From: DASZHJ01 sp963735465
GTDB lineage: Bacteria > Pseudomonadota > Alphaproteobacteria > ATCC43930 > CGMCC-115725
Direction: 5' to 3'
Assembly (NCBI GenBank): GCA_963735465.1
Contig: CAVTLA010000001.1
Coordinates: forward strand, 4,650,001 to 4,714,000
Length of the DNA stretch: 64,000 bases
The stretch's first letter is position 1. Each line of letters opens with the position of its first letter. Shown one piece after another: positions 9,309 to 17,357 of the stretch. A model generated the notes under the pieces. The model had not been told where the DNA came from, did not search any database, and saw nothing but the letters and a program-made list of their open reading frames with translations. The translations under genes were made by a program, and so were the position numbers.

Positions 9309-10780
9309 ATAATATCGCCGACAATGGTCTCGAGGGGCTGCGTGACGTCACCACCAAGGGACTTCTCATTCTTCTCTGGGCTCATCTGCCGTTCAACCTC
9401 GTGGTCGGGCTGGCGATGGGGAACGATTGGCTTTTCCCGGCGCTGCTGGCGGCAGGGCTTGCCGGCGCGGCGACGGCGGCGTGGTGGGGCGCCGGGAGCA
9501 CCGCGGAGTCGACGCGCCTCGTCATCGCCGTGGCGCTCATCGGGATGGTGTCGCTCCTGCTTTACGAGACGAAGGGAAATCCCTGGCAGCCCGATCTGCA
9601 CCTCTATTTCTTCGTGGCGTTCGCCATGCTGACGGCCTACTGCGATCCGCGCGTGCTGTTTCTCGCCGGCGGCGCCACGGCGCTGCATCACCTCGTGCTC
9701 AATTACGTACTGCCGGCTGCCGTCTATCCCGGCGGCAGCGATCTCGGCCGCGTCGTCCTTCACGGTGTCCTGGTCGTGGTGGAGATCGGCGTGCTGACCG
9801 GCCTTACCCATCAGATCGTCCGGCTGTTTCACCGCGCCGCGCAAAAGGAAAGCGAGCTGGAGGCGGCGCGGATCTCCGAGGCGAAGGCCAATGCGGAGCG
9901 CGTGGCAGTGGAGGGGCGCTCGGCGCAGGCGAAGCATGCTGCGACCCGCGAGCTCGCCGACGTCATCGAAGCGAGCGTCCAGGGCCTGGTGAAGACCGTG
10001 ACCGCCGCCGCCGCCGAGATGCGTGGCACCGCCGAAGGGCTCTCCACCATGGCGAACGACGCGCGGCGGCAGACGACGTCGGTCGCCTCCGCCTCCCAGG
10101 AGACGGTGGCAAGCGTGCAGACCGTCGCCACCGCCGCCGACCAGCTCTCCGGCTCGGTCGCGGAGATCACGCGCCAGATCGGCGAAGCGGCGCGGGTCGC
10201 CGGCAAGGCGGTCGCCGAGACCAGGACCACCAACGAGACGTTGAAAGGACTTGCCGGCGCCGCGCTGCGCATCGGCGAGGTGGTGGAGCTCATCAACAGC
10301 ATCGCCAGCCAGACCAATCTCCTCGCGCTCAACGCCACCATCGAGGCGGCGCGGGCGGGCGAGGCGGGGAAGGGTTTCGCGGTGGTGGCGTCCGAGGTGA
10401 AGACGCTGGCGACCCAGACCGCGAAGGCGACAGAGGAGATCCAGGCCCAGGTCACCTCGATCCAGGCGGAGACGAACAAGGCGGTGGGCGCGATCGGCGG
10501 CGTCGCCGGGACCATCAGCGAGATCAGCGATATCACGGGGTCGGTGGCGAGTGCCGTGGGTCAGCAGGGCTCGGCGACCCAGGACATCGCGCAGAATGCC
10601 GAGCGCGCAGCGACGGGCTCGAAGGGCGTCGCGGTGGGTGTCGAGGGCCTCTCGCGCATGGCCGACGAGACCGGCGCCGTCGCCGCAAAGGCGCTCACGG
10701 CCGCGAGCGAGCTCTCCCGGCGCTGCGATGGGCTGACCACCGAAATTCGCGAGTTCGTCCAGAAGATCCGCGCGGCGTAG
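9305..10780 (+). CDS. Methyl-accepting chemotaxis-type protein with multi-span membrane sensor
   Basis: 491 residues from a GTG start overlapping the previous stop (GTGA). About six hydrophobic segments fill residues 15-175, with no large periplasmic ligand domain and no clear HAMP. The C-terminal signalling domain is a long coiled coil with the conserved hairpin tip NLLALNATIEAARAGEAGKG near residues 340-360, which contacts CheA/CheW. The membrane-embedded input suggests sensing of a membrane, redox or lipid-soluble cue. No che genes are nearby. The upstream 108-aa protein may be its periplasmic partner. Confidence 0.9.
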   Translation: MNNIADNGLEGLRDVTTKGLLILLWAHLPFNLVVGLAMGNDWLFPALLAAGLAGAATAAWWGAGSTAESTRLVIAVALIGMVSLLLYETKGNPWQPDLHLYFFVAFAMLTAYCDPRVLFLAGGATALHHLVLNYVLPAAVYPGGSDLGRVVLHGVLVVVEIGVLTGLTHQIVRLFHRAAQKESELEAARISEAKANAERVAVEGRSAQAKHAATRELADVIEASVQGLVKTVTAAAAEMRGTAEGLSTMANDARRQTTSVASASQETVASVQTVATAADQLSGSVAEITRQIGEAARVAGKAVAETRTTNETLKGLAGAALRIGEVVELINSIASQTNLLALNATIEAARAGEAGKGFAVVASEVKTLATQTAKATEEIQAQVTSIQAETNKAVGAIGGVAGTISEISDITGSVASAVGQQGSATQDIAQNAERAATGSKGVAVGVEGLSRMADETGAVAAKALTAASELSRRCDGLTTEIREFVQKIRAA

Positions 10781-10783
10781 CGG

Positions 10784-10850
10784 CCGCGCCGCCCACTGGG
10801 CATTCCGCCGGGCGACATCGTTGGGCCGACGCCCATCGGTGGGCGCGCGG
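10784..10850 (+). terminator. Inverted repeat after the chemoreceptor gene
   Basis: CCGCGCCGCCCAC at 10784 can pair with GTGGGCGCGCGG ending at 10850, with one mismatch or bulge. It lies right after the stop codon and before an independently expressed binding-protein gene. There is no U tract, so an intrinsic terminator is only possible. Confidence 0.35.
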
Positions 10851-10949
10851 CGGCACGACGGTCGGATGTTGCCGCCGCCCGTCCCTTCGGTCAGAATCCT
10901 CCCAACAATCGCGGCCTCCAGGGCTCGCGAATTCCATGGGGAGGATACG

Positions 10950-12137
10950 ATGCGCGGAAGCAAGGCGTGGCTGCGGCTGGGGATCGCCGCGGTGCTGATC
11001 GCGACGGCGATGCCGGCGACGGCCGATACCGTCAAGGTCGGGCTGATCCTGCCCTACTCCGGCGTCTTCGCCCGGCTCGGCGAGACCATGGACAACGCGG
11101 TGAAGCTCTGGGTGGCGCAGAACGGCGACAGCGCCGGCGGCACCAAGATCGAGATCATCCGCCGCGACGAAACCGGCCCCAACCCCGATACGGCAAAGCG
11201 GCTGGCCCAGGAGCTGATCGCCCGGGACCAGGTGCAGATGCTGGCCGGCATCGTCTTCACCCCCAATGCCCTGGCGGTGGCGCCGCTCGCCACCGAGGGC
11301 AAGGTGCCCACGGTGATCATGAACGCCGCCACTGCCGTCATCACGACCAAGTCGCCCTATTTCACCCGCGTCTCGCTCACCCTGCCGCAGACGACCGAGG
11401 TGTTCGGCAAATGGGCCGCCACCAAGGGCGGCATGAAGCGGGCCTATACGGCGGTCTCGGATTACGGGCCCGGCTTCGACGCCGAGGACTCCTTCAAGCG
11501 CAGCTTCACCGAGGCCGGCGGCACCATCGTCGGCAGCGTGCGCTTCCCGGTGATGAACCCGGACTTCGCGCCCTTCCTGCAGCGCGTCCTCGACGAGAAG
11601 CCCGACACGCTCTACGCCTTCATCCCCGGCGGCAGCCAGCCGCCCGCCTTCGTCAAGGCATTCCACGAGCTCGGCCTCGCCAAGGCCGGCATTCGCCTGA
11701 TGCCCAGCGCCGAGGCGGTGGACGAGGCGGACCTGCAGAACCTGGGCGATCTCGCCGTCGGCATCACCAGCGCCAGCCACTACACCGCGGCCTATAACTC
11801 GCCGGCGAACAAGGCCTTCGTCGCGGCCTGGAAGAAGGCCTATGGCGCCGACAAGGACCCCGATCTCTTCGCCGTCGGTGCCTACGATGGCATGGCGCTG
11901 ATCTATGACGTCGTGAAGAAGCAGAGCGGCAAGTTCGACGGCGACGCCGCCATGGGCGTGATCAAGGGCTGGACCCACGAGAGCCCGCGCGGTCCCATCA
12001 GCATCGATCCCGAGACTCGGGACATCGTGCAGAACGTCTATATCACCCGCGTGGAGAAGGTCGGCGGCCGCCTCGCCAACGTGGTCATCGACACCTATCC
12101 CGCGGTGAAGGATCCTTGGAAGCAGCGCAACAAGTAG
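10950..12137 (+). CDS. ABC transporter substrate-binding protein, branched-chain amino acid type
   Basis: 395-residue type 1 periplasmic binding protein. Start is at 10950 after GGGGAGGATACG, followed by a Sec signal peptide ending ...MPATADT. Family features are GLILPYSGVFARLGETM at the mature N-terminus and GKVPTVIMNAATAVITTKSPYF near the hinge. No permease or ATPase genes accompany it. It is coupled instead (17-bp gap) to a MetE-core methyltransferase, so it may feed a generic Liv system with a methylated substrate; that is inference. Confidence 0.92.
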   Translation: MRGSKAWLRLGIAAVLIATAMPATADTVKVGLILPYSGVFARLGETMDNAVKLWVAQNGDSAGGTKIEIIRRDETGPNPDTAKRLAQELIARDQVQMLAGIVFTPNALAVAPLATEGKVPTVIMNAATAVITTKSPYFTRVSLTLPQTTEVFGKWAATKGGMKRAYTAVSDYGPGFDAEDSFKRSFTEAGGTIVGSVRFPVMNPDFAPFLQRVLDEKPDTLYAFIPGGSQPPAFVKAFHELGLAKAGIRLMPSAEAVDEADLQNLGDLAVGITSASHYTAAYNSPANKAFVAAWKKAYGADKDPDLFAVGAYDGMALIYDVVKKQSGKFDGDAAMGVIKGWTHESPRGPISIDPETRDIVQNVYITRVEKVGGRLANVVIDTYPAVKDPWKQRNK

Positions 12138-12154
12138 GAAGTGAGAGAACATCG

Positions 12155-13279
12155 ATGAGCCAGAGAGCGAAGCCGCCGTTCCGCGCCGATCACGTCGGCA
12201 GCCTGCTGCGCCCGGCGCGCCTGCGCGAGGCCCGCGTTGCCCGGGAGAAGGGCACGATGTCGGCGGCGGAACTGGCGCGGGTCGAGGACGACGCCATCCG
12301 CGAAGTGGTGAAGCTGCAGGAGGACACGGGTCTCAAGCTCGCCACCGACGGCGAATTCCGCCGCAAGGAGTGGCACATGGACTTCCTCAAGCAGTTCGCC
12401 AACGTGCGGGAGGTGCCGTCCCATATCAAGCTGCACTTCCACACCCATGAAGGCGACACCGAGGTGAGTCCGCCCAGCCTGCACATCGAGGGCAAGCTCG
12501 GCCGTCCGCACGGCATCTTCGTGGATCACTTCAAGTATGTGCAGTCCGTCACGAAGGTGACGGCGAAGCAGACCATCCCGTCGCCCACGATCATGCATTT
12601 CCGCGGCGGCCGGGCGGCGGTCGACAAGACCGCCTATCCTGACATGGACGCCTTCTTCACCGATCTGGCCCGCGTCTACAGCGAGGAGATCGCCGATCTC
12701 GGATCCGCCGGCTGCCGCTACCTGCAGATCGACGATACCAACTTCGCCTATCTCTGCGATCCCACCTTGCGCGACCAGGTGCGCGCCAACATCGGCGAGG
12801 ATCCCGATCGCCTGCCCGGCATCTACGTCAAGCTGGTCAACGATGCCATCGCCAGGCGCCCGAAGGACATGGCGGTCTGCATGCACATCTGCCGCGGCAA
12901 CAACCAGAGCGCCTGGCTCGCCGAGGGCGGCTACGAGCCGGTCGCGGAGACGCTGTTCAACGAGTTGAAGATCGACGGCTTCTTCCTGGAGTACGACACG
13001 CCGCGCGCCGGCGACTTCAAGCCGTTGCGCTTCGTGCCCAAGGGCAAGATGGTGGTGCTGGGTCTCATCACCACGAAGGTCCCCCAGCTCGAGAGCAAGG
13101 ACGAGCTCAAGCGCCGCATCGACGAGGCCGCGCGCTACGTGCCTCTCGACCAGCTCGCCCTCAGCCCGCAATGCGGCTTCTCCAGCACGGTGGAGGGCAA
13201 CAAGGTCACGGTGGCGGACGAGATCGCCAAGTTGCGCCTCGCCGTCGAGGTCGCCGAGGAGGTCTGGGGCTCCGCCTGA
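12155..13279 (+). CDS. Cobalamin-independent methionine synthase-core family protein
   Basis: 374 residues, half the length of full MetE and matching the C-terminal catalytic barrel alone (YxjG/YxjH-like). It has the N-terminal RADHVGSLLRP, a DGEFRR motif, and the zinc-type residues of the family in HICRGNNQS, plus the C-terminal LSPQCGFSST carrying the last conserved Cys. It probably transfers methyl groups to a thiol, but lacks the folate-binding N-terminal half of MetE. A close paralogue is at 35866. It shares a transcript with the upstream binding protein. The true methyl donor and acceptor are unknown. Confidence 0.88.
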   Translation: MSQRAKPPFRADHVGSLLRPARLREARVAREKGTMSAAELARVEDDAIREVVKLQEDTGLKLATDGEFRRKEWHMDFLKQFANVREVPSHIKLHFHTHEGDTEVSPPSLHIEGKLGRPHGIFVDHFKYVQSVTKVTAKQTIPSPTIMHFRGGRAAVDKTAYPDMDAFFTDLARVYSEEIADLGSAGCRYLQIDDTNFAYLCDPTLRDQVRANIGEDPDRLPGIYVKLVNDAIARRPKDMAVCMHICRGNNQSAWLAEGGYEPVAETLFNELKIDGFFLEYDTPRAGDFKPLRFVPKGKMVVLGLITTKVPQLESKDELKRRIDEAARYVPLDQLALSPQCGFSSTVEGNKVTVADEIAKLRLAVEVAEEVWGSA

Positions 13280-13285
13280 CTCAGC

Positions 13286-13720
13286 TCAGGCGGGCTTGCG
13301 GCCGAGGAGCGTGGGAGCGATGAAACGGTCGAGGGAGATCGGCCCCGGCCCGCGGGTCAGGATGAAGAGCAGCAGCGCCGCCCAGGTGAGGTGCTCGATC
13401 CAGCTCTCGGGATAGACGAAGATCTGAATGATCAGCGCCTGCCCCAGCATCGGCAGGGTAGCGAGGCGCGTCGCCAGGCCCAGGAACAGCAGCACCGGGC
13501 AGGTGAGCTCGATCGTCGTCGCCATGTAGGCGGCGAGCTCCGGCGGCAGCACTGGCACCTGGTACTCGTCGCGGAAGAGGGTGAGTGTGGTCTGCCAGCT
13601 CGCGATCTTGGTCAGGCCCGCGTTCCAAAAGACCGCGCCGATGCAGACGCGGAACAGGAGCTGAAAGAGAGCGAGGGGAAAACGCTCCAGGAGCGCAATC
13701 AGCGATGCCGCCTGTCTCAA
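13286..13720 (-). CDS. DoxX family membrane protein of the bufferin operon
   Basis: 144 residues with four hydrophobic segments, of the DoxX/DoxD type. The start is taken as TTG at 13720 because it overlaps the bufC stop (TTGA) and matches the N-terminus of the paralogue at 27651. Conserved features are VFWNAGLTKI, LFRDEYQVPVLPP and ILTRGPGPISLDRF. DoxX proteins are commonly found with BufABC-type operons and are thought to support a redox or quinone-linked step; the exact role is not established. It ends 6 bp from the convergent MetE-core gene. Confidence 0.88.
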   Translation of the reverse strand: MRQAASLIALLERFPLALFQLLFRVCIGAVFWNAGLTKIASWQTTLTLFRDEYQVPVLPPELAAYMATTIELTCPVLLFLGLATRLATLPMLGQALIIQIFVYPESWIEHLTWAALLLFILTRGPGPISLDRFIAPTLLGRKPA

Positions 13721-14511
13721 GGCGCACCCGCGCCCGGCGAGGCGAGATCGAACCCGACGACGGCGCCCTCGCGGAAGAGATCGCCGAAGGCGGCGGAGAG
13801 ATCGAAATCCGGGCTCGTCTCCAGCGCCGCTTCCGCGGCGCTCTCGAGACGCCCGCCAAGGGCCAGCGCGGTCCGAAAGACGAAAGTCGGGGGATCGAGG
13901 GCACGCATCACCACGTCGTCGCCGAGGCGCCGCACCTCGATCCGCACGGCACCGGAGCCGAGATCGACCTCGGGATCGCCCGCCGCGCCGGGCCGGTTGG
14001 CGCGCCAGATGCGGTCCGCCGGCCAGGGCGAGGCGAGGAGTCCGAGGGACGGCTCGAGGCGGAAAGTGAGATTGCTGACATGGATCTCGCCCACCGCGGC
14101 GAGCGCGTCCGGCTTCAGCGGCACGGCGTCGGCCGCGTGGGACGCGCGCTGCATCAGCCATTCCAGCCGCGCCACGTCCGCGAGATAGGGGAGATGCTGG
14201 CACGGCGGGAACGCCGCCAGGAATTCCGCAAAGCCCTCGCCATAGGCGAAGAGGCAGGCCTGGCGCGGCGGCGCGGCGCGGATGAATTCATCGGCGGCGT
14301 AGAGGAAGAAGCGCTCGTCCACCAGGCGGCAGACCGCGGGGAAGGCGCTCTTCAAAGCAGTCTTCAGAGAGACGAAGGTGTTGTTGCGATAGACGTCGAG
14401 ACGCTCCGCCACCGGCATGCCGTCGTCGAGGATCGCGCCCGCCAGCGTCGCACCGGTCCCGCCCAGCAGCACGTTGCGCATCTCGGTCTGCAGCGCCGCG
14501 AGATCAGGCAT
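13717..14511 (-). CDS. bufC: BufC/HvfC-type DUF2063 domain protein
   Basis: 264 residues. The N-terminal DUF2063 domain (about residues 1-95) has LQTEMRNVLLGG and the VYRNNTFVSLKTALKSAFP signature; the C-terminal part has the winged segment typical of these partners. It is the recognition partner of the MNIO oxidase BufB, presenting the precursor peptide. Start 14511 overlaps the bufB stop by 8 bp; an earlier in-frame ATG at 14547 would overlap by 44. The start of the following doxX gene overlaps the stop of this gene. Confidence 0.9.
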   Translation of the reverse strand: MPDLAALQTEMRNVLLGGTGATLAGAILDDGMPVAERLDVYRNNTFVSLKTALKSAFPAVCRLVDERFFLYAADEFIRAAPPRQACLFAYGEGFAEFLAAFPPCQHLPYLADVARLEWLMQRASHAADAVPLKPDALAAVGEIHVSNLTFRLEPSLGLLASPWPADRIWRANRPGAAGDPEVDLGSGAVRIEVRRLGDDVVMRALDPPTFVFRTALALGGRLESAAEAALETSPDFDLSAAFGDLFREGAVVGFDLASPGAGAP

Positions 14512-15364
14512 GGGCGGCCGCCGATAGGTCCGCCACGGCATCGGCACGGCGCGCTTCCGCCAGCAGGACGGGAAGCGCCGGCAGGTTGCTGTCCCACTCG
14601 ATCAGGGTCGGCGCGTGGCCGAACCGGGCGGCCGCGTGGCGATAGAGATCCCAGACCGCGTCCGCGACCGGCGCGCCGTGATCGTCGATCAGCAGCGGGC
14701 GGCCGGCGCGCTCGCCGCGGAAATGCCCGGCGAGATGCATCTCGCCCACCGCCGCCGGTGGCAGCGCGTCCAGATAGGCTCGCGCGTCGAGGCCGAAATT
14801 TTCCGCCGAGACGTAGATGTTGTTGACGTCGCAGAGCAGGCCGCAGCCGGTGCGCCGCGTGAGCTCGGCGAGGAACTCCGGCTCGGGAATGGTGGACTGG
14901 CGGAAGCGCAGATAGGCGGAGGGGTTCTCCACCAGCACCGGGCGCTTCAGCGTCTCCTGCATGGTCTCCACATTGCGGCAGACCACGGCGAGCGCTTCCT
15001 CGGTGAGCGGCAGGGGCAGGAGATCGTTGAGATAGACGCCGCCGGCGACGCTCCAGGAGAGGTGCTCGGAGACCAGCCTCGGCTCGATGCGCTCGACGAG
15101 CGTCCGAAGGCGATCGAGATGATGGGTGTCGAGCCCCTCGGCGGTGCCGAGGGAGAGGCCGACGCCGTGCAGGCTGATCGGGTAGTGTGCGCGGATCGCC
15201 TCGAGCTGGCGGAGGCCGGGGCCGCCACCCATGAAATTCTCGGAATGCACTTCGAGGAAGGAGAGGGCGGGTCGCGTCGCCAGGACCTCGGCGATGTGCG
15301 GCGCGCGCAGGCCGATACCGGTCGTCCTGCGCGGCGCCGCGTCGCCGTGATCGGAAGCAGACAT
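14504..15364 (-). CDS. bufB: BufB, multinuclear non-heme iron-dependent oxidase (DUF692/MNIO)
   Basis: 286-residue TIM-barrel of the DUF692 family. Members install oxidative modifications on cysteines of precursor peptides; bufferin enzymes are reported to make thiooxazoles. Expected iron ligands are visible in order: EVHSENFMGGG, SEHLSW, LVENPSAYLRF, CDVNNIYVSA, GEMHLAGHF, DDHGAPV and LIEWDSNLPALPVL. It sits between bufA and bufC on one transcript, 32 bp after the bufA stop. The neighbouring precursor carries four cysteines as the likely substrates. Confidence 0.93.
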   Translation of the reverse strand: MSASDHGDAAPRRTTGIGLRAPHIAEVLATRPALSFLEVHSENFMGGGPGLRQLEAIRAHYPISLHGVGLSLGTAEGLDTHHLDRLRTLVERIEPRLVSEHLSWSVAGGVYLNDLLPLPLTEEALAVVCRNVETMQETLKRPVLVENPSAYLRFRQSTIPEPEFLAELTRRTGCGLLCDVNNIYVSAENFGLDARAYLDALPPAAVGEMHLAGHFRGERAGRPLLIDDHGAPVADAVWDLYRHAAARFGHAPTLIEWDSNLPALPVLLAEARRADAVADLSAAAHA

Positions 15365-15396
15365 CGAACCGCCCTCTTGTCGTCTTGTCCGCGATC

Positions 15397-15672
15397 CTAC
15401 TTCGCCGCCAGACTACCGCCGTTGATCTTGGCGCAGGTGCCGGCGGGGACGTAGATCCAGCTGTCGCCGGCGGCGGCGCGCTTGGCCTCGCCGGCGCAGG
15501 AGTGCGTCGCGGTCTGGCAATCATTCTGGCCGGATGCTGCGATGCCGAAGCACTTCTCGGCCTTGAAGGCGGGCGCCGCCGCCGGGCCGGCGCTCGCCAA
15601 CATGGGCATCGCCAGAGTGGCGCCGAGGGCGGCGGCCACGAGAAGGCCGGTCTTGGTGGCAGGCTTTTGCAT
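15397..15672 (-). CDS. bufA: BufA bufferin precursor peptide (DUF2282)
   Basis: 91 residues. The start at 15672 follows GGAGAG; an upstream in-frame start would bury the signal. Residues 1-28 form a Sec signal peptide ending LASAGP. The rest is the DUF2282 core with four cysteines at 41, 52, 59 and 80 in contexts EKCFG, NDCQT, HSCAG and GTCAK. In the Caulobacter system such peptides are modified by BufB, exported, and bind excess copper. It is first in the operon bufA-bufB-bufC-doxX and has a SigF-type promoter. A near-identical second copy lies at 27309. Confidence 0.93.
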   Translation of the reverse strand: MQKPATKTGLLVAAALGATLAMPMLASAGPAAAPAFKAEKCFGIAASGQNDCQTATHSCAGEAKRAAAGDSWIYVPAGTCAKINGGSLAAK

Positions 15673-15742
15673 GGGAGTCTCTCCGGTTATGCTGAATGGA
15701 CCGCGGACCGGTCCGGCGTCTCGCCGACAGCCCGCCTCTTTC

Positions 15743-15770
15743 TGTTCGCGGCGTCGCCGCATTTGGTTAC
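15743..15770 (-). promoter_or_regulatory. SigF-type ECF promoter of the buf operon
   Basis: On the minus strand GTAACC (15770-15765) is followed by exactly 16 bases and then CGAA (15748-15745). This matches the GTAACC-N16-CGAA promoter I recall for Caulobacter SigF. It lies about 71-98 bp before the bufA start, in the divergent interval with sigF, which encodes the matching sigma factor. Confidence 0.8.
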
Positions 15771-15849
15771 AGGCCAGAACTTGATCCCTGCGAGGACGCC
15801 AGGCAAGCCGGGTCGGGATCCCGCGAGGGAGCGTGACTGGTCAGGGTTA

Positions 15850-16374
15850 ATGGCGGCGGCCCAGGACGGCGAACGCGCTGCCTATGACCGGCTGCTGCGG
15901 GAGATCCTGCCCTTCATTCGTGCCGTCGTCTCGCATCACCACCGTGCGCCGGATCGTGTGGAAGACGTGGTGCAGGACGTCCTGCTGACCCTGCATCGAG
16001 TGCGCCATACCTATGATCCCACCCGGCCCTTTACCCATTGGCTGGCCACGGTGGCGCGCCGGCGGTCGATCGACGCGCTGCGCCGGCGCGGCCGGACCGA
16101 GCGGGTCGAGGTAGCGGATCCCGTGGCTTATGAAACCTTTGCCGATCCCGCAGCGAACAGGGAGATGGAGGTGCGCGAGCGCACCGCCGGTCTCGGCGGC
16201 GCCATCGCGGCCCTGCCGGATGGCCAGCGGGAGGCGCTCGAGCTGGTGAAGCTCAGGGAGATGTCGCTCGCCGAGGCCGCCCGGACCAGCGGCAAGTCGA
16301 TCGCCTCCCTCAAGGTCAGCGTGCACCGCGCCATCAAGGCGTTGAGAGCGCAGCTGAAAGGAGACGGACGGTGA
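15850..16374 (+). CDS. sigF: ECF sigma factor, SigF-like
   Basis: 174 residues from the ATG at 15850; the conserved DWSGLM lead-in just upstream is in frame and a TTG at 15781 is a plausible longer start. Region 2 has RVEDVVQDVLLTLHRVRHTYDP and FTHWLATVARRRSIDALRRR; region 4 has LPDGQREALELVKLREMSLAEAARTSGKS. The HTYDP-RPF signature is typical of the SigF group controlled by the membrane anti-sigma NrsF, encoded next with a 4-bp GTGA overlap. It is divergent from the buf operon, its probable target. Confidence 0.9.
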   Translation: MAAAQDGERAAYDRLLREILPFIRAVVSHHHRAPDRVEDVVQDVLLTLHRVRHTYDPTRPFTHWLATVARRRSIDALRRRGRTERVEVADPVAYETFADPAANREMEVRERTAGLGGAIAALPDGQREALELVKLREMSLAEAARTSGKSIASLKVSVHRAIKALRAQLKGDGR

Positions 16375-17012
16375 CGGAGGCGACGGAGCGCCTAATCGAT
16401 CGGCTGGTGGCGGAGGCGGCACCGGTGCGCCGGCTGCGGCCGCCGGTCCTGCGCGCGCTGCTGTGGCTGCTGACCGTGGCGGCGCTGGGCGCCGTGGCGA
16501 TCCTGCTGTTCTCCGATCTCGGCGTCTTCGCCCGGCGCGCGGCGGATCCGAAGCTGCGGCTGGAGCTCATCGGCACCGCCCTCACCGGTATCCTCGCCGT
16601 CGTGGCGGCCTTCGAGCTCAGCCTGCCGGACCGCACGCCTGCCTGGGCGCTGCTGCCGCTGCCGCCGCTGCTGCTGTGGATCGCCAGCAGCGGCTATGCC
16701 TGCTACCGCCACTGGATCGTCCTCGGCCCCGGCGGCTGGGAGATCGGCGAGAGCGCGCATTGCTTCCGGTTTATTCTGGCGATCAGCGTGCCGCTCGGCG
16801 TCAGCCTGGTGCTGCTGCTCCGTCGCGCGCATCCCCTGACGCCGGGGCGGGTGGCGGCGGTGGGCGGACTTGGCGTCGCCGCCATTGCCGCCTTCCTGTT
16901 GCAGTTCTTTCACCCCTTCGACGTCACCTTCATGGACCTTGGCATCCACGGGGCGGCGGTGGCGATCGTGGTGGGGGTGGTGTCCATGGGCGCGCGCCTG
17001 TCGCCGCGCTAG
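16371..17012 (+). CDS. nrsF: NrsF-type membrane anti-sigma factor (DUF1109)
   Basis: 213 residues from a GTG overlapping the sigF stop, with AAAGGAG upstream. Six hydrophobic segments follow a short cytoplasmic N-terminus expected to hold SigF. Two cysteines, Cys111 (GYACYRHW) and Cys131 (SAHCFRF), fall in periplasmic-side loops and resemble the pair needed for metal or redox sensing in Caulobacter NrsF. The conserved tail FMDLGIHGAAV is present. It should release SigF under copper or related metal stress. Confidence 0.9.
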   Translation: MTEATERLIDRLVAEAAPVRRLRPPVLRALLWLLTVAALGAVAILLFSDLGVFARRAADPKLRLELIGTALTGILAVVAAFELSLPDRTPAWALLPLPPLLLWIASSGYACYRHWIVLGPGGWEIGESAHCFRFILAISVPLGVSLVLLLRRAHPLTPGRVAAVGGLGVAAIAAFLLQFFHPFDVTFMDLGIHGAAVAIVVGVVSMGARLSPR

Positions 17013-17025
17013 GGCGGGCCTCGCC

Positions 17026-17142
17026 TTAGAGCTTCGACTGGAACAAGGTTCCGGCGTAGAGCAGAAAGCCCAGCGCCGTTATGGTCATTGCCACGGCGTG
17101 GCCGAAATCCACCCGCCGCAAATTCTGTCGCAACCTGGCCAC
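17026..17142 (-). CDS. Small single-span membrane protein, 38 aa
   Basis: A short minus-strand gene with GTG start at 17142, GGGAG eight bases upstream and a TAA stop at 17026. The product begins MARLRQNLRRVDFGHAV, then a hydrophobic helix (AMTITALGFLLYAGTLF) and ends QSKL. The basic N-terminus followed by one helix fits an N-in membrane peptide. It is convergent to nrsF (13 bp between the stops) and downstream of the oxidoreductase at 17358. The function is unknown. Confidence 0.6.
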   Translation of the reverse strand: MARLRQNLRRVDFGHAVAMTITALGFLLYAGTLFQSKL

Positions 17143-17256
17143 GGCTCATACTCCCTGATTTGTCTCGCTCGGACCCGGCGTCTCGCCGCTGGTGGGGACC
17201 GATCTGACGGCCCTCCTGTCCGGCGCCTGGAATATGGATATGGAGGGTGCCTCGTT

Positions 17257-17285
17257 GAAATGCCGATTGAGCATGGAATCCATGA
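17257..17285 (+). repeat. Palindrome-containing motif, third copy
   Basis: GAAATGC, 12 bases, then GAATCCATGA. It contains the 13-bp palindrome CATGGAATCCATG at 17272-17284. The same spaced motif forms both arms of the inverted repeat at 21093-21252. The rest of the 17143-17357 gap shows no gene I can support. Confidence 0.5.
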
Positions 17286-17357
17286 ATTTTTAGTTGGCGT
17301 TAGGGGCGAATTCCCCAACTGGAACGCGAACATGGCAATCCCGTCGGGTTTCTCCCC

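Noticed and set aside
9239..11035. 598-codon minus-strand open frame over the chemoreceptor
   Set aside because: Low-complexity Arg/Gly/His product with no motif; the plus strand carries the signalling-domain hairpin.
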